Source of the DNA: Lotus japonicus
Taxonomy: Eukaryota > Streptophyta > Magnoliopsida > Fabales > Fabaceae
Assembly: GCF_012489685.1 (NCBI RefSeq)
Contig: NC_080043.1
Span: forward strand, 82,910,292-82,974,291
DNA length: 64,000 nt
Direction: 5' to 3'
The notes under the pieces are model-generated. The model worked only from the letters and a program-made list of their open reading frames with translations. It was not told where the DNA came from and did not search any database. Positions 20,601 to 30,705 of this stretch are shown one piece after another (positions within the stretch are counted from its first letter, which is position 1; each line of letters opens with the position of its first letter). Made by a program: the position numbers and the translations under genes.

Positions 20601-22650
20601 GATCATTGCTGGTGTAAATCCTTGTTTAGTTCACATCCTTCAAGTAAGCTCAACATTTCATTGTATACTAATATATTAGTTTAAATTTTCTATCAACAAC
20701 ATTGATCCACTTAATGGACTAACGGTGAACCATTGTTAAAATTCCTCATAATTTTCAAAAAATAACTGCAGGAGTTTCCTCCAAAAAGTAAGCTAGACAG
20801 TGGAGTCTATGGGGATCATACAAGCACAATTACCAAAGAACAAATAGAGCTTAACTTAGATGGGCTCACTACAGATCAGGTAAAGATAAATTTTTGTTTC
20901 CCATGAAAAAACTTAGGTGTTTTTATGGTAAATTATGCTATTGCTTTGTTGTCATAGTCCCTTCATTAATGTTGATATTATTCTAACAAAGTTAAATTTT
21001 GTTGGGTAGGCTATCCAGAACAAGAAATTGTTCCTGCTAGATCACCACGACACGATAATTCCATATCTAAGGCAGATAAACTCAACAACCACAAAAGCTT
21101 ATGCTTCCAGAACCATCCTTTTCTTGAAAAGTGATGGAACTTTAAAGCCAGTGGCCATTGAGTTAAGTTTGCCAAATCCTCAAGGAGATCAATATGGTGT
21201 TGTTAGCAATGTCTACTTGCCTGCAGCTGAAGGTGTTGAAAGTTCTATATGGCTACTGGCAAAGGCTTATGTTATTGTGAATGACTCTTGCTTTCATCAA
21301 CTTGTCAGCCACTGGTATTCAATGAAATTCCAATAAATTTAGTTTTAAATTTTTATGCATATATGAATTCGTTGTTAATTAATATCTTTCCATGGATTTC
21401 AGGTTAAATACTCATGCAGTTGTTGAACCATTTGTCATTGCAACAAACAGGCAGCTTAGTGTTATTCATCCTATTTACAAGCTTCTATTTCCTCACTACC
21501 GTGATACCATGAATATAAATGCACTTGCAAGGTCAGCGTTAGTCAATGCAGAAGGTATCATTGAAAAAACATTCTTGTGGGGAAAATATGCCATGGAAAT
21601 GTCTTCTGTAGTTTACAAGGATTGGGTTTTTACGGACCAAGCACTGCCCGCTGATCTCATCAAGAGGTAGTAATCCTTACAAATATCATAATTCTAATTA
21701 CATTTAGTTGATAAATAATACATGAAAGGTTTAAAAACAAAAGGCATCGCCAAGCGCGAAGATTAACTATTACAGAGTTGTTCTAACTTAAGCAGATGTC
21801 TCGAATTCGAGTATCTGTGAATGCAGTTGCGTTATACTTGTGGTTTTTACAAAAAGAAAAGGCATAAATTTGATGTTCATTATTTTTGTCCAGAGGAATA
21901 GCAGTTGAGGATTTCTCTGCCCCCCATGGCCTTCGCCTTGTGATAGAGGACTACCCTTATGCAGTTGATGGACTAGACATTTGGGCTGCTATTAAGACAT
22001 GGGTGCAAGAGTATGTCTACTTATACTACCCCTCAGATGATGCAATTCAGCAAGACTCTGAACTCCAAGCTTGGTGGAAAGAACTTGTAGAGGTTGGTCA
22101 TGGTGACAAGAAAAATGAGCCATGGTGGCCTAAAATGCAAACTCGTGCCGAGTTGATTGAATCAAGCACCACCCTCATTTGGACTGCTTCAGCCCTTCAT
22201 GCAGCTGTTAATTTTGGACAATACCCATATGGAGGTCTCATCTTAAACCGTCCAACTCTTAGCCGGCGATTCATGCCGGAGAAAGGTACTGCCGAGTATG
22301 ATGAGCTGGTAACAAATACTCAGAAGGCTTACTTGAGGACAATTACACCAAAGCTTCAAACTCTCATTGATCTTTCAGTCATTGAAATATTGTCAAGGCA
22401 TGCTTCTGATGAGTACTACCTTGGGCAAAGAGACAGTGCTGAGTATTGGACTTCTGATGCAAATGCCATAGCAGCCTTCAAGAAGTTTGGAACAACGCTG
22501 GCTGAGATTGAGGCACAACTCACAGTGAGGAACAACAATGAGACGTTGAGGAACCGAGTTGGGCCAGTGAGCATGCCTTACACTCTGCTCTATCCTACAA
22601 GTGAGGAGGGACTTACTTTCAGGGGAATCCCCAATAGTGTCTCCATCTAA
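17698..22650 (+). CDS. LOX: Lipoxygenase (cytosolic type-1, legume seed/vegetative LOX-like)
   Basis: Adds O2 to linoleic and linolenic acids, giving hydroperoxides that feed oxylipin synthesis. Nine exons: 17698-17902, 18891-19177, 19342-19582, 20100-20420, 20558-20643, 20772-20879, 21010-21314, 21403-21666, 21894-22650. All junctions are GT-AG and in phase, giving 857 aa. Residues 1-164 form the PLAT/beta-barrel domain and the rest is the catalytic helical domain. Iron ligands are visible: His517 and His522 ([13 protein letters not shown]), His708 and Asn712 (LHAAVNFGQ), and the C-terminal Ile857 of RGIPNSVSI. All five sit exactly 18 residues later than in soybean lipoxygenase-1. There is no transit peptide, so it is type 1. 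At the regiospecificity site it reads IEKTFLWGK, a Thr-Phe pair that does not give a clean 9- or 13-LOX call. Introns 3 and 8 carry the same 24-bp repeat piece. No defect seen. Confidence 0.97.
19638..19661 (+). repeat. SINE-like piece, copy 1 (LOX intron 3)
   Basis: A 24-bp sequence starting TGTTCTAACTTAAGCAG is identical to 21779-21802 in intron 8. The downstream flanks remain loosely similar (TTCGAAT versus TTCGAGT, then AACTGTGTTA versus AGTTGCGTTA). TTCGA words near it recall a tRNA-type B box, so a tRNA-derived SINE remnant is possible. Confidence 0.45.
21779..21802 (+). repeat. SINE-like piece, copy 2 (LOX intron 8)
   Basis: Identical over 24 bp to the copy in intron 3 and followed by CGAATTCGAGTATCTGTG. 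Upstream GGCATCGCCAAGCGCG also looks repeat-derived. SINE origin is a guess from the B-box-like TTCGAGT. Confidence 0.45.
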
Positions 22651-24217
22651 AAGGGTGTACAGTGCAGATGGTTTATAAATAATTGTGGTTGTGGCTTTGA
22701 AATAATTCATGTGAGATAGGGAATTTCAATTCCTCTGTCCACTTATGTATAATTAAGTATATTGCGTTTGATTGCTTAAATGTTGCTTAAATGTTAATTT
22801 GACAATAAGAAAAGCTTGGATTGTTGGTACATTGCTAGTTTCAAAATCTTCTACTTCATTCTAGATTTTTGGTTTATAAGAACAAATTATGGATTTAAGT
22901 TGGTATCATAGGTTTTAAAAATTATTTAATAACGGAAGTTGAATACTAAAACTAAACACTCACTTGCAATATCATGTTGCAATATTTTCAATAAAAATTT
23001 ATTGATGGATTTGGATATCCATATGTTAAAAATTCATTAATGAATCACGGTTGGGTTGATTTTCTTAAAACAAGTTTAATGTATCATAAATGGGCTAATA
23101 AATCATTTTTTATCTATCTGTTACAATCCGATACAAAATTTATCCAAGTCATCCATTTGTCACTCCAAGCTAAATGAGAATTAACTATCAAGACAATGAA
23201 GATGAGTAGGTTTATTAGGAAAAAAACACGTAAAGATAGCTTGTGTGTGTGCTAGCACCGCTGCCTCTACCACTCAATTATCACGTCTACTATACAGTTC
23301 ACTAAACTGCTCTCATTGCCACTTGGCAGTTGGCACCCTCTATCTTTGTCAGGCATGCTCTATCACTAACACTCCTCACCACCGAGGGGTATCATCCACC
23401 ACCTCCTGACACCCTCCACCAGTTGTTGTGAAAGCTCACAGATGAAGATGATGGTGGTAGGGGATGCCGATCAGCGGCAATGATGTTGGAAGTTGCTAGG
23501 CAATGATAATAGCAGAGTGTTTGGTGGTGGCGACAATATAAGGTATCTGGTAGTACCGCATTTGGGTACCAAATAGGAACGGTAGTGGAGGATGTAAGGT
23601 AATGATGGTGATAGAGGGTTGTAAAGGTCTTCGTCTTGGATGGCGGGATTGGCGGCGATAGTGGTAGTGGTAGAAGTGAAAGGTGTTGGGTTGTGGCAGC
23701 AATGTACGTGGAGGTGTTGGGTTGCGATAGCGGTGGATGGTGGGAGAAGATGATGAGATAAAATCGTCCTCCATTTGGGTAGGTCTCTCAAATACAAGTG
23801 AACATCAATGCATGAGACGAGGTACAAGAAGATTTGCCATCATACTGTTCTTGCATTTTGTGATGAACATCCTACTTTCCGCCACAATTAGCTAACACGC
23901 AGTAAAATGACCAGAGTGCAGAAGCACGTAATAAGGAAAAACATTTAAATTTCAAAAGACCAACATCAGCATGATAAAAAAAAAACTGCAAACAGGAATT
24001 GGCAATCCTGAAGTTTTAAGGGTTTGGCATCACAGAGACACAGACATTACAGAATTGCCTCCAAGAATAATTCAAAAAATTTGTTTGTTCAAAAGGAAAA
24101 GCAAAATTTAAGGTCTAACCAGATCCACCACATAATATGCAACCCTACAAAGTCCATCAGAAAAACCATTATGATTCCTAATTCATCCATACCTGTGACA
24201 AATTACCAAAATTTAGA
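22651..24217. other. Convergent intergenic region between LOX and NMT
   Basis: The LOX 3' UTR lies at the left and the NMT 3' UTR at the right, since the two genes converge. The middle (23220-23830) is less AT-rich, with overlapping His/Pro/Ser-rich frames on the minus strand (118 and 92 codons). They overlap each other in different frames and lack any domain, so I do not call a gene. It may be captured or repeat sequence. Confidence 0.4.
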
Positions 24218-25522
24218 CTACAGAAGCACAAGCCCAAGCTCTGACGGCTTCAATTCCTGCTTAATTCGGTAGTTGTAAAGATAATAATGAAGTTTCCCAT
24301 CACCTGGTCCAAACTTAAGTTCCTTCAAGAAGGTTTCATTCTGCATGACATCCAATGCATTGAAAACATCAAAATCCTTCTGCTTTGCTACAATTAGGGC
24401 ATCATTCATCAGCTGAAGCAAAGGGGTAGCTGTCGAAACATTATAAAACGAATACGCTGCTTTCAAGACTGAATAATTTTGGTTGCCAAGGATGGTAGAA
24501 GGAAGTGTGTAAAAACTACAAAAGTCAGTGACCTCATGAGTTTCAGGACTTTCAACCAGATAACTATCAACAACATTCTCCCTTGGAAGAAGCCAGTGCT
24601 CCACATCATTTTCATCAAAATCAGGCGCAACAACAAAAGAGCTCAAGTAATTCCTAATTAGCCTTGTTACTGCAGGAACATCATGAATTTCCATCTTTCT
24701 AAACCCTGGGGTGACTGTTGATTCTGGTAGCTTATAAAGCTTGATGGTTCGACTCATTGTCATCCGCGCACCAAGCCTAGAGAAACCAACATCAATTAGC
24801 TTCTTGGGATTCAGAGATCTGTGCCAGTATTGACAATTTGCTATAGGTGTAGGAAGAACCACTCCAGCAGTGTAGGCTGCCTGCCACATATTCTCCAAGT
24901 GCACCCTCCTGGTCACCTCTTTGATCATGACAGGAGCAAGCCTCTTTGTTCGAAGCTTCTTATGAACACACAGAAAATTAATCTCAGCCATATTAACAAC
25001 CTCATCACGGACTCGAATTCTAGAAGGAATACCTGTTATAAAGGCAACCATCTTCTTGGAACTTTTAACACGGACACCAATATGCCAACTCTTGAAATAC
25101 CCAGGAGGTTGGAGTGCCCAGCGCAGAAACTCCTTTGAATAGTTAAATCTAAACATATTCTCATAATCTTCAACATAATTATTGGCAAGAAGGTTGTATA
25201 CCTCATCACAAATCTGCTCAGAGTTGATGTCACAAGTAAACCATTCATAGAGGTTGGGAAGGTTGTACGGTTCCTGTTTGACCTCAGATAAGGGGGTTGG
25301 AGGCTCAATAGGACCTTCTGGCAAACTGGTGTCTCCTAAATCCTTGAACTGCCCAACAGGTTGGGTTTCCCAAAATTTATGTTTTTTTTCCAAAGAGAGA
25401 GATTCTTGAACTTTTTGTGCTAGACTATCCAATGCAAGATCACTCTCAGCAGGTGCATTCCCATCTGGGTTGGGATTTTGAGTTTCTTCAGGTGACCCAG
25501 AGGAAGCATTGCTATCAGCCAT
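24218..25522 (-). CDS. NMT1: Glycylpeptide N-tetradecanoyltransferase (N-myristoyltransferase 1)
   Basis: Transfers myristate from myristoyl-CoA to the N-terminal glycine of proteins such as small GTPases and calcium-dependent kinases, targeting them to membranes; it acts in the cytosol and on ribosomes. The coding sequence is one exon of 434 aa, the usual plant length. Visible family features: the N-terminal HKFWETQPV segment, EINFLCVHKKLRTKRLAPVMIKEVTRR (acyl-CoA/peptide-binding core, GNAT-like fold), and the C-terminal segment KPSELGLVLL, whose carboxylate acts as catalytic base in this family. I chose the ATG at 25520-25522 (MADSNASS) because upstream codons in the same frame lie beyond a splice acceptor (CCAG at 25547-25550) and are not conserved-looking. 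The 5' UTR is interrupted by a 1.3 kb intron. Confidence 0.97.
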   Translation of the reverse strand: MADSNASSGSPEETQNPNPDGNAPAESDLALDSLAQKVQESLSLEKKHKFWETQPVGQFKDLGDTSLPEGPIEPPTPLSEVKQEPYNLPNLYEWFTCDINSEQICDEVYNLLANNYVEDYENMFRFNYSKEFLRWALQPPGYFKSWHIGVRVKSSKKMVAFITGIPSRIRVRDEVVNMAEINFLCVHKKLRTKRLAPVMIKEVTRRVHLENMWQAAYTAGVVLPTPIANCQYWHRSLNPKKLIDVGFSRLGARMTMSRTIKLYKLPESTVTPGFRKMEIHDVPAVTRLIRNYLSSFVVAPDFDENDVEHWLLPRENVVDSYLVESPETHEVTDFCSFYTLPSTILGNQNYSVLKAAYSFYNVSTATPLLQLMNDALIVAKQKDFDVFNALDVMQNETFLKELKFGPGDGKLHYYLYNYRIKQELKPSELGLVLL

Positions 25523-26990
25523 TTGAAATGATTTCAGAAAAGTAATCTGGAAGACAAAATAGATACTTTTCAATGAACAGACTAGATAGAAGAAAGCAAA
25601 ATATTCCCTTAACTCTAGATGGCTGCTAAAGTAAGAAGATGCTTTAAAACAAAATTTGTTATCAAACAAAACAATACTACTGCTAATCCTGTCAAGTTCA
25701 GTCATTTCTATTCACATAATCGAGAACAAACCAAAACTATATTATTTAACGCAACGGTAATTGGCATAAAAATACAAATTAAATGACATAGATTCTAGGT
25801 AATTGTCATGCAAAGAAAATCTACTCTTCAAAACTAAATCAAGTACAAATAAGTCAAAATAAATACAACATCTGAAGAAGAGCTCAACTTTAAATACAAA
25901 GTGAAGAAAAGCATATTAATTGAACTCATTAATTAACATATGAAAACATACCCATGCAGTGCACAGGTCATTATCTAGTTTAAAGTTAAACACTAGCAAC
26001 TTGTTCTTCATGATACAAATACAATCCAAGTTTCGTTGTGGGTAAAAATAAAATAAATACAAATGTCTAAGGGCTACCTCAAAATTTTCAATTATGGCTG
26101 GACTAACAAACATTATAATTCTAATCTAAACTCTAATTATTGCTGTAACTATTCTTTAGAATGTAAGATGTATCTTGAAACTGTTCATTTGGTAGGAACA
26201 AGTTGCCATACTACGAAATGCATATTCAACGGGATCATAGTTGTATTATCTGATGAGGATTTCCATATAACCAGTTAACACTTTGTTCTGCAAGTTATGA
26301 GTAAATTGGGCTCTAAATTTTTTAATGGTCCTTTGAAGCAACGTTTACATGTTCTGGAGTGAACTATTCTAGTTGGAAAACAACTACTGGAGCCAGAGCA
26401 GAACTAGCTTTGTTCCTGGGTATTCAGAGGATTTACTCAATTTGAAATTCATCTTTTAAAAACATGTACCAGATAACACAGAAGTAAAATAATAACAAAA
26501 TGCTTAAAAAAGAGATTGAACAACAGTAAAATATTCAAGATTCAATATTAAACAACATGACCCACACCATTCCTAAGAAAACTGAATGCTAAGCTAAACA
26601 GATTATCATCAAGGCTAACAAGTTGGGATTTTGAGTTTCATTCAAAGAAGTCCAGAAAACCCTAAACCCGAATCTAAAACCAAACATGAAATCATGGTAA
26701 AAAAAAACGAGGTGAAAGAAAACAACATAAGTCACAGATCAAATAGTAATAATTAATCATGTGCACCTAACATATGATGAGCATGGAGTTCACTGTTTTC
26801 TACGGTTTTTCAGGAGGGAATGAAAATGGGTATCGAATGAAAAACACAAGAATAGAATAAAGTTGCAATTTTCGGCATTGATTTTACCTGGGAATGAAGC
26901 AATTGAGGGCAATCTCTATTCCATCGCGTCTGACCTTGTTATTCCGACTGCGTCAGATCCAATGCGAGAATCATAAGAGTCATAGCGGTG
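25523..26990 (-). other. NMT1 5' UTR with a 1.34 kb leader intron
   Basis: On the minus strand a donor CCCAG|GTAAAAT lies at 26888/26887 and an acceptor TTCCAG at 25547. This gives a first non-coding exon of about 100 bases (about 26990-26888), an intron of 26887-25547 and 24 leader bases before the start codon. The intron contains a decayed Helitron-type end at 25951-25978 and no coding sequence. The transcription start is estimated only. Confidence 0.55.
25951..25978 (+). mobile_element. Decayed Helitron-type 3' terminus in the NMT1 leader intron
   Basis: CCCATGCAGTGCACAGG is followed by CTAG (25975-25978) and T. It matches the pattern of the other three ends but the hairpin is weaker. Confidence 0.35.
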
Positions 26991-27167
26991 GCGGAGGTTG
27001 GGCTAATACCGGAGCTAACAAACGTTTTTGGCCCATTTATGTTTCTGCCCCAAAAGGGCCCATTATTTAAAGATCAACATTTCTTGAGTTTATAAAAAAA
27101 AATAACATTTGTTTTGAATTGAATTAAAATATGAGAATTAAAATACGACAAAAATAAGATAAGGGTT

Positions 27168-27448
27168 TTTTTTTTGAAATGGAAATATATTAATACGAAA
27201 AGCTCAAGAAGGCACAAAGGTTGTTACATCATCCTGAACCAAAGGTTCAACAGCATGGGGAACCTCCTCGATCCAAACGGTGTGGCCATAAGCCTCCGAA
27301 TGGTGAGTAAGATAATCCGCCAACTTATTCCTAGAACGCTTAACAAAAAAGAAGTTAAAATAAGCAAAACGAGTGGCTAAACGCCTACAATCCGACATAA
27401 CTAAAAACAAATAAGAACAACCCATATCCTTCCTTTTCCAAGTTTGGT
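27168..27448 (-). mobile_element. 5'-truncated LINE (RNase H tail) with TSD
   Basis: The minus-strand frame (27425-27204) reads VKRSRNKLADYL, then HTVWIEEVP and EPLVQDDV, the C-terminal end of the RNase H-like domain of plant LINEs. It is followed by a poly(A) (T run 27166-27175 on plus). The 11-bp direct repeat AGATAAGGGTT flanks it at 27157-27167 and 27449-27459. It is 281 bp and cannot be active. Confidence 0.8.
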
Positions 27449-27608
27449 AGATAAGGGTTAAAATGAATTCAAATTAGGATAAGAAATAACTTAAATAAGT
27501 ATTTTGTTTTTTTTTTAAATGAAATAAGTATTTTAGCAAATTAGGAGGAGTATTTAATTATGAATTATGGTAGTAAGTTGTTTAACCATGAAAGCTTATT
27601 TAATATCA

Positions 27609-27800
27609 TTTTTTTTTTGTTACAACTGAGGATGAAAAAACAAACAAGAGACTAAACAACTATATCCTGGCAAAGTAGGGGCACCACAACGGAAGGCGGA
27701 GATCTCCACACCTTCCAGTCCCAATTATCCTCAATAGCAAGCCTTGCCGTTGCATCCCCTACCCTGTTCCTCATTACAAGCCTTGCTTTGCCATTTGATA
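27609..27800 (-). mobile_element. Second truncated LINE tail
   Basis: Minus strand codes ARLVMRNRVGDATARLAIED, then WKVWRSPPSVVVPLL and a stop, followed by an untranslated end and a T run at 27609-27618 (poly A). This is the same LINE RNase H tail type as the neighbour 160 bp away. I found no clear TSD, so the left boundary is approximate. Confidence 0.6.
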
Positions 27801-28020
27801 ATGAGTGACATTTTTTTAAAAAAGGATAATAAGTGATATTAAAATAAATTTAAATAATTTCAAAAAAATAAATAAATACATTTAAATAATAATTCGAATT
27901 GATTGATAATTTTTTTAGGCAAAGTACTAATTATATTTAAGATGGAAAAGCTGAATTAGCCAATAGTACATGAGAAAAAAAATGTGGAGGAGCATCCCAC
28001 CACTCAGAAGAAATAAAGGT

Positions 28021-28635
28021 TATTTTTGACATGTCTAGTAGATAAGCTAACTGAAAGCTGAAAAGTTACGTAATTGAAATAAAAGTGTTTGGTAAAACTA
28101 ACTGTTAAACAAGCTGAAATTGTAAAATGATATAAAATAACATACTTGTATAATTATTTTTATATTTAACATTACTTTATTTTCACATTAATACCTATAT
28201 GATATTAATATTAAAATTATTATAACTTTAAATATTTTAATTTCACTCAAGTTATTTATCATCTTAAAAATATAACATCAATTTTCTGTATTTTATTAAA
28301 TTAAATAGAATAAAAAAAATTAGTAATTTGCAACATAAAGTTATTTGTTTTATTCCAAAGTAGTAGTAAAAAAATATCACCATGCATCCCATAGTTAAAC
28401 ATCAATGTTTTATTCTTAAGTAATAAGTATAGGTATAAAAAACATATAAGGCTAAAGATAAAATTTTAATAAAATAATAAAGATAAAAATGAGACTATAT
28501 TTAATAAGCTATAAACTTTAAGCTATAAGCTACATGCTTTAAATTGCTGAAATTAGCTTATTCACCAATCACTTTTAAAGAGTTTTTAAGTAGTCAAATA
28601 AGCTTTAAGCTAGTTGAAATGACATGCCAAACATA
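28021..28635. mobile_element. MITE-like foldback element
   Basis: Left end TATTTTTGACATGTCTAGTA and right end (reverse complement) TATGTTTGGCATGTCATTTC are inverted. Subterminal blocks rich in AAGCT/AGCTT occur at both ends and the centre is very AT-rich. No transposase. No exact TSD, so the superfamily is unassigned. Confidence 0.5.
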
Positions 28636-29795
28636 GCTAAAATCATTACTATGAGAAGCTAGACTATGGGCCACAACATTGGTCTTTCTTCTCATTAAGA
28701 GTTCATTTGGTGGCCACATAAGATTAGAGTGTAATAATATCTTTGTGTAATATATGTTATCTGTTATGTTAGTAAGATAAGATAATTCAATCTTATCATT
28801 TATTCTGTCATGTCCATCATACATTCCATAAAAAAAATTCATGTCCATCATACATGAATTATATTAATTTGTAAATATAAAATATTAATTTTGGTAACAT
28901 ATTAATTTTATTATTTATCAATTGTTAGTTGTTACTAGAAGTTAAAATTATTTAATTACTTATATAAATTTAATTAAAAAATAAACTAGTGAAAATATTG
29001 GTTTTCTGTACTTATATAATTATTTATAATTTATATATAGACTCATTTATAATTATTTATCAATTTCTAGTTAAAAAAATATCAATTTCTAGTTGCTACT
29101 ATTTTCTTGTCACACGCTATTACTCACTAAACAATATTTTTGTACTTATATACTCATTTATAATTTATATATAGACAAATTTTAAAAAATGAATAATACT
29201 AATACTATTTTTTAATTTTATTATTTACCACTTGCTACTATTTAATTAAAATAAATTGGTTAATTATATATTTTAAGTAGCCTAATTGATAAAAATAATA
29301 TAATTTAAGTTAATTTTAAAATAGATTCATTTGTAAAAATAAAAAATAACACAATAATTACTTTTTAACATGATCAAATTATAATATTTAAATTATAAAA
29401 AATATTACGTAGTTCATATGCTATCATTATCTTGTCCACCTAAAAAACCAAATATGATAAGAGTCTATCATACTCTTATTCAACTTCTTATCTTATCTTT
29501 TCTTATCATATCATAACCGTCAAACAGATCATAAGGATTAGACCTAGAAAAATTAAGATCAGATTTTACATGCATTGATATCAAGGTTTGAATAAAATTT
29601 CATTCACACTTTTAAAACATGTACACTTGATAAAGATGAATGATGTGATAGAAAGAAGAAAAAAGTGAAAATAAGAAATAAGATAATGTAAAGTATAAAT
29701 AAATTAGAACTCTTAAAATACATTTGATATGATAATGTAAAAGGGTAAAAGTGGAAACCTGAATTTGTCTGTCTGTTTCCTATTACCCTTTCGAA
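28636..29795. other. AT-rich intergenic region upstream of eIF4A
   Basis: Mostly very AT-rich. Around 28640-28700 the minus strand reads RRKTNVVAHSLASHS, reminiscent of a LINE RNase H tail but too short to call. The proximal promoter of eIF4A must lie at the right end. No other gene seen. Confidence 0.4.
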
Positions 29796-29802
29796 TATAA
29801 AG
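29796..29802 (+). promoter_or_regulatory. TATA box of eIF4A
   Basis: TATAAAG about 30 bp upstream of a pyrimidine-rich leader (about 29828 on). Transcription would start near 29825. Confidence 0.55.
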
Positions 29803-29824
29803 CACTCCCTCTTCATTCGCTTCG

Positions 29825-30703
29825 CTTCCTCAACTCCACGGCGCAGATCCGAGGAGTTTTCTCTTCGCTATTCCCTGCTTCCTTCTCCGATTCCCTATTC
29901 CGCTACCAACCTTCAACGCTCCCTCAGGTATCGATTTTCTTTCCATTGATTTCGTTATTCCTCATATTTCTCTCCGTTTAGTTCGTTCGTCACTGAGTCA
30001 CTGTGTCATGAATCTGAGATTGATCTGATTGTTTTTCCATACCCAGATGCTTTCGATTTGTTATTTGGTGGTCTGTATAGTTTCCATGCAATAATTTCAT
30101 GTTTGATGATGGTTTTGATTTGTTTTGGATTGTTATACCTAATTGTAATTTGAGCTTTGAGATTGGATTAATCACTTTTGGGTACTGTTTCACTGAATCT
30201 TGGAGGAACGGGCAAAAGGGTATTTTTTTTTCACTGAAAGATTTGATTTTGTTTTTCGATGGATGAAAGATTTGTTTTTTGTTTTTCGTGTATCCTTTTT
30301 GCCCTTTTGTTATGTTTTCTCGGGATATGAAAGTGAAACAGGAGTTTAATGCTTGTGTTTCTTGCTGTTTGGATTACATGTTTGGTGGCTCTTTTGTTAC
30401 ATGTGTCTCACATGCTACTGATGGTCCTGTTATTTGTTTGAAACTATGAATGTTTGTTGCTTGTGTTGTTTATCATCTATGGATGGTTTTGGGGCATTCC
30501 TTATTTATTTTGTGTGGCTTTAGTATCTGAATGCATGGGCTTGCTCTTTTTCTTCAGCACTATTTGTATGAATGTTTGTTGTTTGTGTTGTCTACTATCT
30601 ATGGATGGTTTTGGGGCATTTCTGATTTATTATCCGTGGCTTTAGAATCTGAGTGCATATGGGCTTGCTCTTTTTCTTTAACAGAAGTTTTGTTTTTTTG
30701 TAG
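29825..30703 (+). other. eIF4A 5' UTR exon and leader intron
   Basis: A C/T-rich leader exon ends at 29927 (CCTCAG|GTATCG). The intron runs 29928-30703 (acceptor TTTTTGTAG), leaving two leader bases before the ATG. A leader intron just before the start is common in plant eIF4A and other highly expressed genes, where it often raises expression. This one contains a 122-bp tandem duplication. Confidence 0.7.
30446..30680 (+). repeat. Tandem duplication (period 122 bp) in the eIF4A leader intron
   Basis: Copy 1 starts at 30446 and copy 2 at 30568. Both run from ATGAATGTTTGTTG through CTATGGATGGTTTTGGGGCA to GGGCTTGCTCTTTTTCTT, with a few substitutions. Confidence 0.9.
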
Positions 30704-30705
30704 TG

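Noticed and set aside
23471..23827. Minus-strand 118-codon and overlapping 92-codon frames
   Set aside because: His/Pro/Ser low-complexity, overlapping in different frames, no domain; treated as non-coding.
25523..25705. N-terminal extension of the NMT reading frame (495 codons in all)
   Set aside because: The extra codons cross a clear splice acceptor and are leader/intron sequence; the 434-aa start matches the family length.
28594..28851. Minus-strand frame with RRKTNVVAHSLASHS, similar to a LINE RNase H tail
   Set aside because: Only about 15 residues are suggestive, no poly(A) or TSD, and part overlaps a MITE end; too weak to list as an element.
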